Positions 8,401 through 15,892 of a stretch of DNA of 33,612 nt are shown piece after piece; within the stretch, counting starts at the first letter, position 1, and every line of letters begins with the position of its first letter. This DNA is from DAORHV01 sp964448405. Its GTDB lineage: Bacteria; Patescibacteriota; Gracilibacteria; Peribacterales; Peribacteraceae. The stretch lies in assembly GCA_964448405.1 (NCBI GenBank), contig CAYUVW010000018.1:1-33612 (forward strand), given 5' to 3'. Position numbers and translations under genes: made by a program. Below the pieces are notes generated by a model. The model saw nothing but the letters and a program-made list of their open reading frames with translations, had not been told where the DNA came from and ran no database searches.

Positions 8401-10005
8401 TTACTTGAGCGGCGTGACGTCTTGCAGCGGCTGATAGGTGTAATCGTCAGCCAGGACAATGGACAAGTCCGTGCCGTCGGCCAGTGCAGCCGTATCGACC
8501 GTATCCAGAATCGGCAGTTGCAGCAACGCAGAGAGGTACTCAGCCGTTTTCTTGGCTTTGGCGGCTTGTGCCACCGCAGCTTCCATGGAGCCTGCCGAAG
8601 ATGAGGGAGCAACCGTCGGCGCGGCGCGGACGACGATGTACGAACCTTCGCGTGCCGGCGTAGCTTTCTTGTCGTAGTTTTTCGTTTGCGTCACATTGAA
8701 CATGTACCGATACAGCTCGCCACCCAGCTTGCGAGCGGCACCCTCCTTTGCGTCTGCATTCAACACCGCAATGCTCGGCGGATTCATGAACAAGTCACGA
8801 TGTCGGATAAACACCTCGGTCAAGACGCGGATTTGCTTCCAGGTCACCGGAAATGCCGGAATGGAGAAGGGCAGCAAGACCGAAGCGCCGTCGAATTCTT
8901 CGCGGGGAGGGGAATACAAGAAGCCGCCCGGTTGAATCAGTGATCCATACAAGCCGTTCTGGTCGTTCAGCTGTACGTTTGCTAGTTTTTTTGCATCCAC
9001 GCCCTTACCCAACACCGCCAAGCCCATGAGCTCCCTGCTGCTGAGTGTCGTGCGGAAATTCTTGGAGACGATACTGAGTAACTCGCTGACTTTTCCAAGG
9101 TTGCCGATTGTGCCGGTTTCACGCATTTTTTGCATGACCGCGGAGATGATCTGCTGCTGGCGTGCCGAACGAGAGAAGTCGCTGGTCGTGTGACGTGTGC
9201 GTGCGTACTTCAACGCGGTGGCGCCGTCCAAATGATGCGAGCCCTTGGTGATGGAGAATGTTTCGTAGGTGTAATTGGGTCCCGGATACTCGACGTCGAC
9301 AATATCTTCCGGAACATCCACATCCACGCCGCCGACGGCGTCTACCGCATCGATGAAACCATTGAAGTCGATTTTGAGTACGCCGTGGATCGGCAGATCC
9401 ACCAGCGTGCCGATTTCGGTGCCCAGTTGCTTGAGCGATTCTGCCTCGGCTTCAGGGTGGGTGCTGCCCTGTGCAATAAGATAACCCTTATAGTTGCGGT
9501 ACAGACTGTTGATACGGCCCTTGCCCATCTTTTCGGTATTCAGCACGTACAGGTCGCGCGGCAAAGAGAGCAGTACAACGCCTTCATTGTGTCTGGCATC
9601 GATACTGGCGATCATCAGCGTGTCCGTCAGATCGACGCCGTCGTGGTCTGCTCCGCCTTCACCGAGCAACAACAGATTGGTGTAACCGTTGTCGTCGACG
9701 GGCAATTCCACGCTGGCAACGGATACCAGTTGTGAAATGGAAAACACTTTCATCGCCAATAACACGCGCAATGTTCCAACGAGCAATAATCCGGCGAACA
9801 AGATGGCGACAAGGACCGCGAGCGCCTTCTTCAAAAGACCGGTGTGGTTTGCGCGTTCCTCCTGCTCGACTTCATGCTTTCTCTTCGTCAGAAGATAGAG
9901 GTTGGAGATCGGTTCAACCGCCCGGGAAACAAAGTTGAGAGCCCTTCGCGCGAATGACGGAGACGTTTTCTGATCATCGCGAATGGGCCGAATGCTGAAA
10001 GACAT
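8401..10005 (-). CDS. LytR-CpsA-Psr (LCP) family cell-envelope glycopolymer ligase
   Basis: LCP enzymes transfer undecaprenyl-linked polymers to peptidoglycan or surface proteins outside the membrane. The 534-aa protein has a cytosolic N-terminus of about 55 residues, one transmembrane helix (KALAVLVAILFAGLLLVGTL), then the LCP domain. That domain contains DTLMIASIDARHNEGVVLLS, LPRDLYV and GRINSLYRNY, then VDAVGGVDVDVP and LDGATALKYARTRHTTSDFSR, with the Arg/Asp residues that bind the pyrophosphate. A LytR_C-like domain follows at about residues 385-534 (SIAVLNADAKEGAARKL...). I chose the ATG at 10005, not the far upstream start at 10155. The upstream version would overlap a terminator, and the 10005 start sits 7 nt after a good -10 box. 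It heads an operon with the polytopic membrane protein. Confidence 0.9.
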   Translation of the reverse strand: MSFSIRPIRDDQKTSPSFARRALNFVSRAVEPISNLYLLTKRKHEVEQEERANHTGLLKKALAVLVAILFAGLLLVGTLRVLLAMKVFSISQLVSVASVELPVDDNGYTNLLLLGEGGADHDGVDLTDTLMIASIDARHNEGVVLLSLPRDLYVLNTEKMGKGRINSLYRNYKGYLIAQGSTHPEAEAESLKQLGTEIGTLVDLPIHGVLKIDFNGFIDAVDAVGGVDVDVPEDIVDVEYPGPNYTYETFSITKGSHHLDGATALKYARTRHTTSDFSRSARQQQIISAVMQKMRETGTIGNLGKVSELLSIVSKNFRTTLSSRELMGLAVLGKGVDAKKLANVQLNDQNGLYGSLIQPGGFLYSPPREEFDGASVLLPFSIPAFPVTWKQIRVLTEVFIRHRDLFMNPPSIAVLNADAKEGAARKLGGELYRYMFNVTQTKNYDKKATPAREGSYIVVRAAPTVAPSSSAGSMEAAVAQAAKAKKTAEYLSALLQLPILDTVDTAALADGTDLSIVLADDYTYQPLQDVTPLK

Positions 10006-10012
10006 TGCGGAA

Positions 10013-10041
10013 ATTGTAGCGGAATACGGAGGGGTAGTCAC
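10013..10041 (-). promoter_or_regulatory. Promoter of the LCP gene, near-leaderless
   Basis: On the minus strand a weak -35 GTGACT (plus 10036-10041), a 17-nt spacer and a -10 TACAAT (plus 10013-10018) end 7 nt before ATG 10005. The mRNA would start at or next to the initiation codon. This arrangement decides the start choice. Confidence 0.6.
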
Positions 10042-10153
10042 GGTCTGAAAATACGATCGTTCACCTGTATTCGTCGGCTTTCTGAAGCCATTTTTTTCAA
10101 TCCTCACTCCTGAGGCATTTTTCAGTCTTCCGCGCGTTGTTTTTCTCCAACGC

Positions 10154-10174
10154 AAAAGGGGCCCGAAGGCCCCT
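10154..10174 (-). terminator. Rho-independent terminator after the zinc-ribbon gene
   Basis: On the minus strand AGGGGCC and GGCCCCT form a perfect 7-bp stem with a TTCG tetraloop, followed by TTTT. It lies 25 nt past the stop of the zinc-ribbon gene. Confidence 0.8.
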
Positions 10175-10198
10175 CATGCTTGATTGCGGAGACAATGC

Positions 10199-10489
10199 TT
10201 ATGCAGCAGCGCCGTCCTTGTCTGCCTTGAAGCAGTTCAGACACAACACCGGGCGTCCGCCTTCGGACTCCGGACGCGGCTTGAACGGAACTTCGCACTG
10301 AGCGCCGCACTTTGCACAGACGGCCGGGTGCATTTCGCGGTTCGTCATGCGCTCGTTCTTGCGCTTGTTGCGGCAGTCCTTGCAGCGCTGGGGAGCAGCG
10401 AGACCGCGCTCCTGGTAGAAAGCCTGTTCTCCTTCAGAGAAGGTGAACGCGGCACCGCAGTCGCGGCAGGTGATCTGTTGATCAGCCAT
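10199..10489 (-). CDS. Small double zinc-ribbon protein, 96 aa
   Basis: Two zinc-binding units are visible. The first (residues 1-42) has CRDCG then CKDCR, with FTFSEGEQAFYQERGL between. This pattern fits the 'probable zinc-ribbon domain' (zf-trcl) family. The second (about residues 58-88) has CAKCG then CLNC, with VPFKPRPESEGGRPV between, like small zinc ribbons common in Patescibacteria. The protein is basic, rich in Lys and Arg between the two units, so nucleic-acid binding is plausible but unproven. It is monocistronic, with its own promoter, an overlapping palindromic operator and a strong terminator. The leader just before the ATG is almost pure T/C. Confidence 0.85.
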   Translation of the reverse strand: MADQQITCRDCGAAFTFSEGEQAFYQERGLAAPQRCKDCRNKRKNERMTNREMHPAVCAKCGAQCEVPFKPRPESEGGRPVLCLNCFKADKDGAAA

Positions 10490-10582
10490 ATAGAGAAAAA
10501 AGAAAAAAGAATTAATGATGCACCCGTGACTTCTTTTCTAGTTTCGGCTGTATTCCGATCACTGATACGAAGGCGTTTGCAG

Positions 10583-10614
10583 GTACAGTGTACTGTACAT
10601 TTTTGCTTTTGCAA
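10583..10614 (-). promoter_or_regulatory. Promoter with 16-bp perfect palindromic operator
   Basis: On the minus strand TTGCAA (plus 10609-10614), a 16-nt spacer and TACACT (plus 10587-10592) form the promoter. The -10 lies inside a perfect palindrome, GTACAGT-GT-ACTGTAC on the plus strand (10583-10598). A repressor bound there would shut the gene. The leader to the zinc-ribbon ATG is about 90 nt. The regulator is unknown. Confidence 0.65.
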
Positions 10615-10643
10615 GTTGTTTTAGGACTTCATTGTTTTGCCAG

Positions 10644-11054
10644 CTAACTCATCCAAATGCCAACCATTGTCACAATGGCTCCGAAAATGATGCCACACAA
10701 CACTTCCAGCAACGAATGCCCCAATCGCTCGGATAAATGCTGCCAATGCTGCAGGCGGTTCAAGACTTTGGCCTGTTCTCCAATGGCGCGGCGCGAGCTG
10801 GTGGCGTCGTACCAGATGATGCAGGCGAACACGAAGGCGATGGCAAACTCAATCGAGTGCAATCCGGTCTTTTTGGCTACGATAATCACCAATGACGTCA
10901 CGAATGCCGAGTGACTGCTGGGCATGCCTCCGGAGCGGAAAATACCTGCGTGCCATGTTCCAGTGCGCATGCCTTCGACCGTCATTTTGACGATTTCGGA
11001 CAGCAGCGCCACAACCATGGGAATCAAAAACGGATAGGAGCGGAGGATTGTCAT
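10644..11054 (-). CDS. Divergent PAP2 family membrane protein (DUF212 type)
   Basis: The 136-aa protein has several membrane helices and the family's signature blocks: GGMPSSHSAFVTSL (residues 42-55), FVFACIIWYDATSSRRAIGEQAKVLN (about 74-99) and LGHSLLEVLCGIIFG (about 110-125). These proteins are distant relatives of type 2 phosphatidic acid phosphatases and may act on undecaprenyl or lipid phosphates; their true substrate is not settled. The length is typical. ATG 11054 is supported by a promoter 6 nt upstream. The gene is separated from the zinc-ribbon gene by that gene's own promoter. Confidence 0.88.
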   Translation of the reverse strand: MTILRSYPFLIPMVVALLSEIVKMTVEGMRTGTWHAGIFRSGGMPSSHSAFVTSLVIIVAKKTGLHSIEFAIAFVFACIIWYDATSSRRAIGEQAKVLNRLQHWQHLSERLGHSLLEVLCGIIFGAIVTMVGIWMS

Positions 11055-11060
11055 GGGCGC

Positions 11061-11089
11061 ATTGTCGGGTGGGGGAGGCAGAATTGCAA
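11061..11089 (-). promoter_or_regulatory. Promoter of the PAP2 gene, leaderless
   Basis: Minus-strand TTGCAA (plus 11084-11089), a 17-nt spacer and GACAAT (plus 11061-11066), then 6 nt to ATG 11054. The mRNA would begin at the start codon. Confidence 0.55.
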
Positions 11090-11112
11090 TGGCACGAAGG
11101 CCAAGACTCCAT

Positions 11113-11128
11113 GAACTCCTTGGAGTTC
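11113..11128. repeat. Perfect palindrome of the GACTCC repeat type
   Basis: GAACTCC and GGAGTTC form an inverted repeat with a TT loop, next to AAGACTCC. It lies between the rplL terminator and the PAP2 promoter and resembles the degenerate GANTCC repeats at other gene ends in the window. Confidence 0.5.
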
Positions 11129-11156
11129 AAAAAAAGCCCGGCTTGAGCCGGGCTTT
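11129..11156 (-). terminator. Rho-independent terminator of the rplJ-rplL operon
   Basis: On the minus strand GCCCGGC-TCAA-GCCGGGC forms a perfect 7-bp stem, extended by A-T pairs, followed by seven T. It begins about 30 nt after the rplL stop. Confidence 0.9.
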
Positions 11157-11183
11157 GAAGTCCTTTGATGGGAGTCTTCCTGA

Positions 11184-11588
11184 TTACTTCAGGTTGACCT
11201 TGCCGCCGGCGGCTTCGATCTTCTTCTTCATTTCCTGTGCGTCGGCCTTGGCGACACCCTTCTTCAGCATTGCAGGGGTCTTGTCGACCAGGTCCTTGGC
11301 TTCGCCCAGACCGAGCTGGGTGATTTCGCGCACCACCTTGATGATGGCGATCTTCTGAGCACCGGAGTCGGCGAGCTCGACGTCGAAGCTCGACTTCTCG
11401 TCGTCAGCACCGGCTGCTGCACCGCCAGCGGCGGGAGCGGCGGCCATGGCGACTGGAGCGGCGGCGGAGATACCGTAGGTCTTCTCCATGTATTTGACGA
11501 CGTTGTTGAGCTGGATGACGTTCAGCTTGGTCAACGCGTCGATGACAGCCTGTTCCTCTTTAGAGAGGGTGATTGCGGCGTCGGACAT
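11184..11588 (-). CDS. rplL: Ribosomal protein L7/L12
   Basis: Stalk protein of the 50S subunit that recruits elongation factors. The 134 aa comprise the N-terminal dimerisation helices (about residues 1-35), an Ala/Gly-rich hinge (about 42-65, AAPVAMAAAPAAGGAAAG) and the C-terminal globular domain. That domain contains EKSSFDVELADSGAQKIAIIKVVREITQLGLGEAKDLVD and ends in KKIEAAGGKVNLK. It lies 33 nt after rplJ. Instead of a Shine-Dalgarno, the 25 nt before the ATG are nearly all T and C. It is followed by a strong terminator. Confidence 0.97.
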   Translation of the reverse strand: MSDAAITLSKEEQAVIDALTKLNVIQLNNVVKYMEKTYGISAAAPVAMAAAPAAGGAAAGADDEKSSFDVELADSGAQKIAIIKVVREITQLGLGEAKDLVDKTPAMLKKGVAKADAQEMKKKIEAAGGKVNLK

Positions 11589-11621
11589 AAAAGGAAGGGG
11601 AAAAAGAAATGAGATTCAGAA

Positions 11622-12242
11622 CTACGCTGCCGGAGTGGCAGGAGGGGTTGCTGGAGCGGGGGCTGCCTCGGCAACCGGAGCGGCTGCGGGGGCTGCTTCT
11701 GCGGCTGGTGCCGGAGCGGCAGGCTGCTTCTTGGCGACTTCGGACAGGGCGCGAGCAAAGCTGGTGAGCGGTCCATTGCAGGCCGAAACGAACTGCGTAA
11801 GCGGCGTGTTGACCATCGTGATGAAGATGCCGAGCAACTGCTGGCGGCTCGGGATCTGAGCGAAAGACGCTGCTTCGGCGGCGTTCATGAGTTTGCCGTC
11901 GAAGATACCGCCGATGAGCTTCACTTTCTCGTTCTCCTTAGAGAACTTGAGAGCGATGCTGGCGCCGGCGACCGGATCTTCATTGCTGAAGATGCAGGCC
12001 ACGGGTCCTGGCAGAGCGGTGTCGAGGATTTCGGGGGCATTCACCTCTTTGGCAGCCAATTGGATGAGCGACTTCTTGCAAACCTTCAGCTCAGCCTTGC
12101 CTTCGCGGAGCTTGCCGCGGAGATTGCTGATATCGGGGACCGTGAGGCCGATGTAATGGGCGAACATCACGGACTTTGCATTTTGCATCTTGCTTTTCAG
12201 CTCGGTGAGCTGGGCAGCCTTTTGCGTTCGGGTGAGAGCCAT
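11622..12242 (-). CDS. rplJ: Ribosomal protein L10
   Basis: Base of the 50S stalk; binds 23S rRNA and carries L7/L12 dimers. The 206 aa comprise the usual L10 core (MALTRTQKAAQLTELKSKM, AHYIGLTVPDISNLRGKLRE, KKSLIQLAAKEV, PGPVACIFSNEDPVAGA) and the L12-binding helix near residues 145-170. The last 35 residues are an Ala/Pro/Glu-rich tail, an extension absent from model L10 proteins. I chose ATG 12242 because MALTRTQK is the conserved start; upstream in-frame residues would lie in the structured leader. Expression is probably autoregulated by an L10-leader RNA and attenuator upstream. No Shine-Dalgarno is present; the leader end is pyrimidine-rich. Confidence 0.96.
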   Translation of the reverse strand: MALTRTQKAAQLTELKSKMQNAKSVMFAHYIGLTVPDISNLRGKLREGKAELKVCKKSLIQLAAKEVNAPEILDTALPGPVACIFSNEDPVAGASIALKFSKENEKVKLIGGIFDGKLMNAAEAASFAQIPSRQQLLGIFITMVNTPLTQFVSACNGPLTSFARALSEVAKKQPAAPAPAAEAAPAAAPVAEAAPAPATPPATPAA

Positions 12243-12304
12243 AGAGGAGAGGTGAGGGGAGCGGGCGCACGAAGAAACGCCCGTCGGACTGGAGACGGGA
12301 GGGC

Positions 12305-12345
12305 AAAAAAAAGCTGGTTCCCGACTAACCGTCCGGGAGACCAGC
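12305..12345 (-). terminator. Attenuator hairpin in the rplJ leader
   Basis: On the minus strand the outer stem GCTGGT/ACCAGC (plus 12340-12345 and 12313-12318) encloses an inner stem CCCG/CGGG, followed by eight T. It lies inside the leader, about 60 nt before the rplJ start, after the L10-leader core. It therefore works as a conditional terminator, as described for the Bacillus subtilis rplJL leader. Confidence 0.8.
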
Positions 12346-12392
12346 GAGGAACACGGCACGATTCACCAAGCCGGGGCCGGGTGAGCGCTGCT

Positions 12393-12451
12393 GTACTCCT
12401 CGGGAGGATTTACGTTCGGCCTGGGGCCTAGTACCTCCGGTCTTCGGACTT
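12393..12451 (-). promoter_or_regulatory. Ribosomal protein L10 leader RNA (autoregulatory element)
   Basis: Read on the minus strand, the segment right after the predicted transcription start contains CCGAAGACCGGAGG, then an internal GGCC...GGCC hairpin, then AAATCCTCCCGAGGAG. From memory this matches the conserved L10-leader pattern of Firmicutes (CCGUAGACAGUAGG ... AAAUCCUACCGAGG). The GGAGG/CCTCC pairing changes jointly relative to the Bacillus version, which argues for a real structure. Excess L10-L12 complex would bind here and favour the downstream terminator. Confidence 0.8.
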
Positions 12452-12457
12452 GCGCAC

Positions 12458-12486
12458 AGAGTACTTGGTGTGGGGTGACATGTCAA
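12458..12486 (-). promoter_or_regulatory. rplJ-rplL promoter
   Basis: On the minus strand a consensus -35 TTGACA (plus 12481-12486), a 17-nt spacer and a -10 TACTCT (plus 12458-12463). Transcription would start near 12451, directly at the L10-leader element. The leader is about 210 nt. Confidence 0.85.
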
Positions 12487-12550
12487 CATCATCTTGCTTT
12501 TTCGTCGAACGGGGCCGTATGGCAGCTTGGGAGTTTCAAGTCGCTTTTTC

Positions 12551-12578
12551 TTGGGCAGGCTGCCGAACGTGGTACACT
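12551..12578 (+). promoter_or_regulatory. Promoter of the RelA/SpoT-like gene, near-leaderless
   Basis: TTGGGC (12551-12556), a 16-nt spacer and TACACT (12573-12578), then 10 nt to ATG 12589. It is divergent from the rplJ promoter about 65 nt away, so the stringent-response and ribosomal genes share one regulatory region. Confidence 0.6.
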
Positions 12579-12588
12579 CAGCGGAACT

Positions 12589-14508
12589 ATGGAAACCGCT
12601 CGCGCCACATTGTCGCACACCGGCGTACACGCTCTTGCAGACTTGCAGAAGCGGCATCCGGTGCTGGCAGGCGAGCGACTCCAAAAGGCGTTCCGGGTGG
12701 CCAGTCAGGTCTACGACCATCGCCCGTTTGACCAAATGGAGCGCGTCACGCTGTTGTCGCATGCATGCGGAGTTCTGCGGATTTTTGTGGAATTCTGCCC
12801 GGACGAAGACGCGCTGATCGCCTGTTTGCTTCAACACGTGCTGAAATGCGACTACGCCGTACAGACGCTGGAAGAGGAGTTCGGCCGCAATGTGCGCGAC
12901 ATTGTCAGTCGTATTCACCTGTTGTCGCATATGAGCACCACCGATTGGCGGCGCTCGGTGGATGATCTGAAAATCATGTTGGTATCGGTTGCAGACGACA
13001 CGCGCGTGCTCATCTTAAAGCTGTGCATTCAGTGTTATTTGATCGAAAGCTTGGACGAACTGCAGCCGCAGGTGCGCAACATCCATTGCCGTCAGTCGTT
13101 GCAGTTGTTTGCGCCTGTGGCTGCTCGACTCGGTATTTACGCGCTCAAGTACCGCCTGGAAGAGCGCGCCTTTCCGGTTGCCTACCCGACCGATGCGCAG
13201 GCGATCGGTCGTCAGTTGGAACTGTTGCACCAGGCGCATGGAAACTTCTTAAAGGCATCGTTGGCACACCTGCGCTCATTTTTGGCACATGAAGGCGTGA
13301 AGTGCGAGGTTATGGCGCGTGAAAAGCACTCGTACAGCTTGTTTCAGAAGATGCAGCGGAAAAGCATTACGGACATTGAGAAAGTTACGGATCTCATCGC
13401 GGTGCGCGTGGTGGTGCCTACGCTTCCGGATTGTTATCAGGTTCTTGGGTTCCTGCACCGCCTGGCCACGCCCATTTCACATCGGTTTAAGGATTACATC
13501 TCGTTCCCCAAGCCCAACGGCTACCAGAGCTTGCACACGTCGCTTATCGGTTTGCCGGGTGCGCCGAGCAATCTGATGATTGAAGTGCAGATTCGCACCG
13601 CGGATATGCATCGCGAAGCCGAATACGGTATTGCAGCGCACTGGATGTACAAAGAGGAGCGGACCATTCAGCGTTCCATTGGACGCATGCAGCTCAACGA
13701 TGTCCTGTTGCGTCAGCAATCTGTAAACCGCGAGAGCGGCGACAATGCGGATTTGCGACTGGTCGACCACATTTACGTTCTGACGCCGCATGGGGACATT
13801 ATCGAATTACCCGATGGCGGCACTCCGCTCGACTTTGCCTTCGCATTGCATACGGATTTGGGTTTGAAGTTTAAGTCAGCACGCGTGAACGGTGGCATTG
13901 TGCCGATCTCGCATAAATTGGAGAACGGCGACGTGGTCGAGATTCTTACGCATAAGCATCCGCGTCCGGCGCTGCACTGGATGGAAGAGTTGGCGACGCC
14001 GTCGGCGCGCTCCAAGCTGAAGGCATACTTCTTTTCGCACAATCGGGCGCAGTTCATTTCGCGTGGACGTGACGCATTGAACGATGAGCTGAAGACGCGG
14101 CGTTTACCCGGTCTGGACGGTGAATTGACCATTCTGAAGACATTCGACGGCCATGCGCAATCCATGCGTGAACGCGAGGATTTGCTCGTGAAAATCGGCA
14201 TGGGCTCCGTGCGTACATCGAGCCTGTTGAATCACTTGAGCCTGCAGACTCCTCCGGCCAAGAAAAAGAACGCTCCTTCCTCCAAGACGAAGGCGGAAAT
14301 CAAGCAGTTGATTGCCATCGGCGACAGGTCCATCGACATGCCGTATCGTTTTGCCAAGTGCTGCAGCCCGAATACTGCCAATCCGCGGCCTAAGCATATC
14401 GTGGGGTTCATTACACGCGCGGGCGACATCTCGGTGCACAAAGACGAATGTCGTATGGTGAAATCGGCCAACCCGGACCGCAAGATTTCGGTGAGCTGGG
14501 GAAAATAA
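12589..14508 (+). CDS. RelA/SpoT homologue, (p)ppGpp synthetase with degenerate hydrolase domain
   Basis: Makes the stringent-response alarmone (p)ppGpp from ATP and GTP/GDP. The protein is 639 aa, shorter than the usual 720-750. The N-terminal HD-like domain (about residues 20-190) has lost the hydrolase signature: where HD...ED is expected it reads LLQHVLKCD, with Gln82-His83, and the later DRLHNMRT-type motif is IQCYLIESL. The synthetase domain (about 240-350) is intact, with EKHSYSLFQKMQRKS, TDLIAVRV, RFKDYI at residues 299-304 and NGYQSLHT. A TGS domain covers about 392-455 (YVLTPHGDIIELPDGGTPLDFAFALHTD). A zinc-finger-like domain near the end has AKCCSP and HKDEC. No ACT domain follows. 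ATG 12589 is set by the promoter and by protein similarity; a GTG at 12475 lies upstream of the promoter. Confidence 0.9.
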   Translation: METARATLSHTGVHALADLQKRHPVLAGERLQKAFRVASQVYDHRPFDQMERVTLLSHACGVLRIFVEFCPDEDALIACLLQHVLKCDYAVQTLEEEFGRNVRDIVSRIHLLSHMSTTDWRRSVDDLKIMLVSVADDTRVLILKLCIQCYLIESLDELQPQVRNIHCRQSLQLFAPVAARLGIYALKYRLEERAFPVAYPTDAQAIGRQLELLHQAHGNFLKASLAHLRSFLAHEGVKCEVMAREKHSYSLFQKMQRKSITDIEKVTDLIAVRVVVPTLPDCYQVLGFLHRLATPISHRFKDYISFPKPNGYQSLHTSLIGLPGAPSNLMIEVQIRTADMHREAEYGIAAHWMYKEERTIQRSIGRMQLNDVLLRQQSVNRESGDNADLRLVDHIYVLTPHGDIIELPDGGTPLDFAFALHTDLGLKFKSARVNGGIVPISHKLENGDVVEILTHKHPRPALHWMEELATPSARSKLKAYFFSHNRAQFISRGRDALNDELKTRRLPGLDGELTILKTFDGHAQSMREREDLLVKIGMGSVRTSSLLNHLSLQTPPAKKKNAPSSKTKAEIKQLIAIGDRSIDMPYRFAKCCSPNTANPRPKHIVGFITRAGDISVHKDECRMVKSANPDRKISVSWGK

Positions 14509-14521
14509 CATTCAGGATGAC

Positions 14522-14586
14522 AAGGAAATCAAAGAAGACAAGGAGTCGTGGTCATCCTTGTCTTCGTTGTCTTCTTTGATTTCCTT
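14522..14586. repeat. Long perfect hairpin made of 9-nt degenerate tandem repeats
   Basis: A 20-bp perfect inverted repeat (14522-14541 with 14567-14586) encloses a 25-nt loop. The loop adds an alternative 11-bp hairpin, GAAGACAAGGA/TCCTTGTCTTC. Both arms show a 9-nt period: CCTTGTCTT, CGTTGTCTT, CTTTGATTT, CCTTATTTT. It lies between the convergent rsh and tig genes and could terminate or stabilise both transcripts. Confidence 0.75.
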
Positions 14587-14593
14587 ATTTTCC

Positions 14594-15874
14594 TTACGCT
14601 CCCATTGCCTCGGCCATGACTTTGCGTACCTGGATTTCCCACTCGGCCTGGGCGTAGATGTCGCCGTCGGGCTGCATGTCGGCGTCGGAGACGGTGCGGC
14701 CGTCGCGTTCGGCAATCGCCTTGGCCTGCTCAATTCCTTTTTTCAACTCCTCGGCGTCGACCTTCACTTCCTTGTGCTTGATGTATTCCTGCAGACCGAA
14801 GCGCAGCGTAATGCGGCTCTCGGCGATTTCGCGCATTTCGTCCAATACCTGCTTCGGCTCCTTGCCGCTCTGCTTCAGCCAGTCGTCGAGCGTGATGTTT
14901 TCGCGCGACAGATTCTGCTGCAGGTCGGCCAACATGTTTTGAACTTCGTTATCCAGCAATTCCGGCGCCAGTTCGATTTTAGTTGCCTTGCGGATGAGTT
15001 CGAAGAATTCCTCTTCGCGCTCCTTGGCGATCTTGAAGGTCTGCTGTTCAGTCAGTGCCTTTTCGATTCCCTCGCGGAATTCCGCCGGCGACTTGTCCAT
15101 GCCCATGCGTGACTTAATGAACTCTTGCGTGAGTTCGGGGAGCTTCACTGCGGCAACGCCGGTGATTTTCACCTCGATCTTGATCGTCTTGTCGCGCAGC
15201 GTGGGAATGGTGTGATCTTTCGGAAACTTGGGCGCAATGTTCTTGATTTCACCTTTCTTGGCTCCAAGCAGCACGGCGTCCAGGCCTGGAATCAGGTCTT
15301 CGGCGCCGACGGTGGTGCTGTACGGCAAATTGTTCAACTCCTCCATGGGAGTGCCGTCCGCATTCGTTGCCTGCAGATGCATGCGCACCAGGTCGCCCTT
15401 CTCGGCGGCGCGATCGACCGGCGTTTCGGTGCGGTCTTGCGACAGCACTTTGTTGATGAAGTCATCCACCTCTTTCTTTTCGATTTTCTGTTCGGGCTTC
15501 TTGGGCACCTTGATTCCGTCAGGCTTATTCAGTTTCACGACGGGGCGCTCCACGTAGATCAATTCCACAGCGAGCGGCTTCTGCGACGTGACGGTCAATT
15601 TGGGCGAGATGATGGGCTTCAGATCGTGCTCTTTCATCGTCTCGGTAATGAGATCCGGCGCCATCATGCGTACGGTTTCCTCCAGCAACATTTCGGGCTT
15701 CACCTTCTCTTTCACCACGTTGAGCGGGGCGCGTCCTTCGCGGAAGCCGTCCAACTTAATGCCCTGACCTAGGCGCTTGAGTGCGCGCTCTTCAGCCAAT
15801 TGGCGCTGGTCATCGGTAATGGTAAGGGTGCAACGCACACGTGCCTGAGGCAGGCGCTCGATTTTCGAGGGCAT
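14594..15874 (-). CDS. tig: Trigger factor, ribosome-associated chaperone and prolyl isomerase
   Basis: Binds near the ribosome exit tunnel via L23 and shields nascent chains. The 426 aa are typical. The ribosome-binding signature GFREGRAP lies at about residues 43-50. The PPIase (FKBP-like) domain spans about 155-240, with GDLVRMHLQATNADGTPMEEL and IPGLDAVLLGAKKGEIK. The C-terminal arm domain is helical (about 255-426). It starts 18 nt after the secF stop, so protein export and nascent-chain folding are linked in one operon. The bases before the ATG are pyrimidine-rich (TTTTCCCCTCTCC), with no Shine-Dalgarno. Confidence 0.93.
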   Translation of the reverse strand: MPSKIERLPQARVRCTLTITDDQRQLAEERALKRLGQGIKLDGFREGRAPLNVVKEKVKPEMLLEETVRMMAPDLITETMKEHDLKPIISPKLTVTSQKPLAVELIYVERPVVKLNKPDGIKVPKKPEQKIEKKEVDDFINKVLSQDRTETPVDRAAEKGDLVRMHLQATNADGTPMEELNNLPYSTTVGAEDLIPGLDAVLLGAKKGEIKNIAPKFPKDHTIPTLRDKTIKIEVKITGVAAVKLPELTQEFIKSRMGMDKSPAEFREGIEKALTEQQTFKIAKEREEEFFELIRKATKIELAPELLDNEVQNMLADLQQNLSRENITLDDWLKQSGKEPKQVLDEMREIAESRITLRFGLQEYIKHKEVKVDAEELKKGIEQAKAIAERDGRTVSDADMQPDGDIYAQAEWEIQVRKVMAEAMGA

Positions 15875-15892
15875 GTCGGAGAGGGGAAAACG

